Shown piece after piece: positions 62,425-64,000 of a DNA stretch of 64,000 nt. Under the pieces are notes generated by a model. It had not been told where the DNA came from, did not search any database, and was given only the letters and a program-made list of their open reading frames with translations. Positions within the stretch are counted from its first letter, which is position 1, and each line of letters opens with the position of its first letter. A program made the translations under genes and the position numbers. This DNA comes from Microbispora hainanensis. GTDB lineage: Bacteria > Actinomycetota > Actinomycetes > Streptosporangiales > Streptosporangiaceae. The stretch is from positions 5,394,001 through 5,458,000 of the forward strand of contig NZ_CP108086.1 of the NCBI RefSeq assembly GCF_036186745.1. The letters run 5' to 3'.

Positions 62425-63831
62425 ATGACTTCTACCGCTGATATTCAGCGTGCCGTCGATCCGGCCCGGCCTCCCCAGCCCAGGCGTGCGACCTGGGCGG
62501 TGCTGCGCCCGCTGGTGCTGCGCCTGCACTTCTATGCCGGAATCCTCATCGCCCCCTTCCTGCTCGTGGCCGCGACCACGGGCCTGCTGTACGCCGCCTC
62601 TTTCCAGATCGAGAACGTCGTCTACCGGCATGAGCTGACCGCGCCGGTGACTCAGACCAGCGTTCCCCTGAGCGAGCAGGTCACTGCGGCTCGCCAGGCG
62701 CTCCCCGAAGGGAAGGTGACCGCGGTGCGGCCCGCGGCCGAGCCCGGCCTGACCACCCGGGTGCTGCTGGACGTGCCGAACCTGCCCGAAAGCACTCAGA
62801 TGGCGGTCTTCGTCGACCCCGGCACCGGTCAGGTGCGCGGCACGCTGGAAAGCTACGGCGGCTCCGGCGCGCTGCCCGTACGCGCCTGGATCTCCGACCT
62901 GCACCGTCGCCTCCACCTGGGAGAGCCCGGGCGGATCTACAGCGAGCTGGCCGCCAGCTGGCTGTGGGTCGTCGCCCTCGGCGGGCTGGCGCTGTGGCTG
63001 AGCAGGCGTCGCCGCAACGGCCGCCGCCTCCGTGGCCTGCTCACTCCCGACCGCGCCGCCACTGGGCTACGCCGCACGCTGTCCTGGCACGGCTCGGTGG
63101 GCTTGTGGGCCGTGCTGGGCGTGCTGTTCCTGTCCGCCACCGGCCTGACCTGGTCGAAGTACGCCGGAGAGAACATCGGCGAGCTGCGTACGAGGTTCGG
63201 CTGGGCGACTCCGTCGATCAGCACCGATCTCGGTGAGCACGCCGGGCACACGGGGCACGCCGGGCACGCCGCGAGCGGCGGCCAGGCCGGCGACACCGCG
63301 GACGTGGGAATCGACAAGATCGCGCAGGCGGCGGCCAGCTGGCGGCTGTCCGGCCCGCTGGAGATCGTCCCGCCGGCCGAGCCCGGGGCCGCGTACGTGG
63401 TCAAGGAGATCCGCAAGACCGCTCCCACGCGACTGGACCAGCTGGCGTTCGACCCGGCGACCGGGCAGTTCGTGGGCGAGTTGCGGTTCGCCGACTACCC
63501 GCTGGCCGCCAAGCTCACCGAGTGGGGCATCGACGCGCATATGGGGCTGCTGTTCGGCCTGGCCAACCAGATCGTCCTGGCCGCGATCGCAATCGGGCTC
63601 GTCACGCTGATCGTGCTGGGCTACCGGATGTGGTGGCGGCGCCGTCCGACCCCCGGATTCGGCCGGCCCTACCCCCGCGGCGGTTGGCGGGCGGTGCACT
63701 GGGGAGTTCTGGCGCCGCTGGCCCTGCTCGCCCTCGTCGTGGGGTACTTCCTGCCCCTGATGGGCATCTCCCTGGCCGCGTTCCTGGTGATTGACACCCT
63801 ACTCGGGCTCCGTTCCAGGGTCGCCGGCTAG
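62425..63831 (+). CDS. PepSY-domain membrane protein (heme/iron-reductase-like)
   Basis: 468 residues, ATG 62425 behind GGAGAA. The PepSY-associated fold: a membrane helix at 33-52 (LHFYAGILIAPFLLVAATTG), extracytoplasmic PepSY regions, a second helix with SWLWVVALGGLALWLSRRR, a third (WHGSVGLWAVLGVLFLSATG), and two C-terminal helices with a HMGLLFGLANQIVLA motif. His in LHRRLHLG and LSWHG are likely heme or metal ligands. A short His/Gly-rich loop (HAGHTGHAGHAAS) may bind metal. Family members are linked with siderophore or copper uptake. Confidence 0.85.
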   Translation: MTSTADIQRAVDPARPPQPRRATWAVLRPLVLRLHFYAGILIAPFLLVAATTGLLYAASFQIENVVYRHELTAPVTQTSVPLSEQVTAARQALPEGKVTAVRPAAEPGLTTRVLLDVPNLPESTQMAVFVDPGTGQVRGTLESYGGSGALPVRAWISDLHRRLHLGEPGRIYSELAASWLWVVALGGLALWLSRRRRNGRRLRGLLTPDRAATGLRRTLSWHGSVGLWAVLGVLFLSATGLTWSKYAGENIGELRTRFGWATPSISTDLGEHAGHTGHAGHAASGGQAGDTADVGIDKIAQAAASWRLSGPLEIVPPAEPGAAYVVKEIRKTAPTRLDQLAFDPATGQFVGELRFADYPLAAKLTEWGIDAHMGLLFGLANQIVLAAIAIGLVTLIVLGYRMWWRRRPTPGFGRPYPRGGWRAVHWGVLAPLALLALVVGYFLPLMGISLAAFLVIDTLLGLRSRVAG

Positions 63832-63847
63832 GCGCATGGCTTGTGCA

Positions 63848-63883
63848 GCCGGAGCCCGGATCCGCGAGAATTCGGGCTCCGGC
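63848..63883 (+). terminator. Terminator hairpin
   Basis: GCCGGAGCCCG (63848-63858) and CGGGCTCCGGC (63873-63883) form an 11-bp stem with a 14-base loop, 17 bases after the PepSY stop. Confidence 0.75.
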
Positions 63884-64000
63884 CACATCACCCGCCGAGT
63901 GGTGAACAGTGGGCGTGTGTGGACATGACCGTGATGCGCGTACGGCGGGGAGGGCGCGGTTACGGAGCCTGGGGCCTGTAGTAGCGGGCCCGGCTCTCGC

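Overview
The window reads as chromosome of a high-GC actinomycete. Coding is dense, third codon positions are strongly G/C, GTG and TTG starts are common, and many genes overlap by 4 bases (ATGA or GTGA). The families present (LAL, SARP, ANTAR and PucR-type regulators, ECF41 sigma factor, SigF partner-switching genes, F420-type PPOX protein, DUF6458, Lsr2-type domain) fit the Streptosporangiales (Nonomuraea, Microbispora, Streptosporangium or relatives); the genus is an inference.

Layout. 1-2.0 kb: edge fragment, Cys-rich secreted protein, cupin protein, and a small membrane gene abutting a truncated MarR gene. 2.1-5.8 kb: AhpD-type and monooxygenase-like pair divergent from a frameshifted SARP/AfsR regulator. 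5.9-10.1 kb: glycerol/dihydroxyacetone locus (glpF-dhaK-dhaL, an IclR regulator, dhaM-HPr) with the same palindromic operator at both promoters. 10.2-14.1 kb: ECF41 sigma factor with a shortened epimerase and a doxX gene split by an IS110 element that has a candidate bridge-RNA region. 14.1-18.9 kb: repeats, DUF1062 protein, cyclase/ThDP-enzyme pair, acyltransferase. 19.0-24.4 kb: large LuxR-type regulator converging on a secreted M4 metalloprotease. 24.6-27.0 kb: small metabolic genes. 27.0-28.5 kb: ISL3-family element with clear ends and target duplication. 28.7-32.5 kb: rsbQ/PP2C-phosphatase remnant chimera, secreted lipase, lipoprotein, decayed serine hydrolase, monooxygenase. 32.5-36.3 kb: proline catabolism (putB-pruA) with a divergent PucR-type regulator. 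36.3-40.4 kb: ECF sigma factor, GH16-like lipoprotein, glycosyltransferase. 40.7-46.6 kb: general-stress partner-switching locus (SpoIIE-type phosphatase, GAF-ANTAR, STAS antagonist, SigF, RsbW-type kinase) and a type II NADH dehydrogenase. 46.8-50.5 kb: heterodimeric ABC exporter. 50.5-53.5 kb: repeats and a cluster of small envelope proteins. 53.6-61.0 kb: tRNA-Pro(GGG), an Lsr2/DUF6461 fusion and a three-gene anti-phage module (TerB-domain protein, BrxD-like ATPase, DEAD/DEAH helicase) matching the Shango architecture. 61.1-63.9 kb: metal-associated remnant, membrane protein and PepSY protein.

Three themes recur. Regulation is dense, with the SigF module and its switch proteins next to each other and phosphatase/hydrolase remnants of a second module at 28.7-29.6 kb. 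Mobile elements have disrupted genes (doxX) or left clean scars. Many genes carry single-base frameshifts or internal deletions (SARP, MarR, epimerase, rsbQ/PP2C, serine hydrolase, TIGR03943-like), which may be real decay or sequence/assembly errors. The most distinctive cargo is the defence module downstream of the tRNA gene, together with the Lsr2/DUF6461 fusion beside it.
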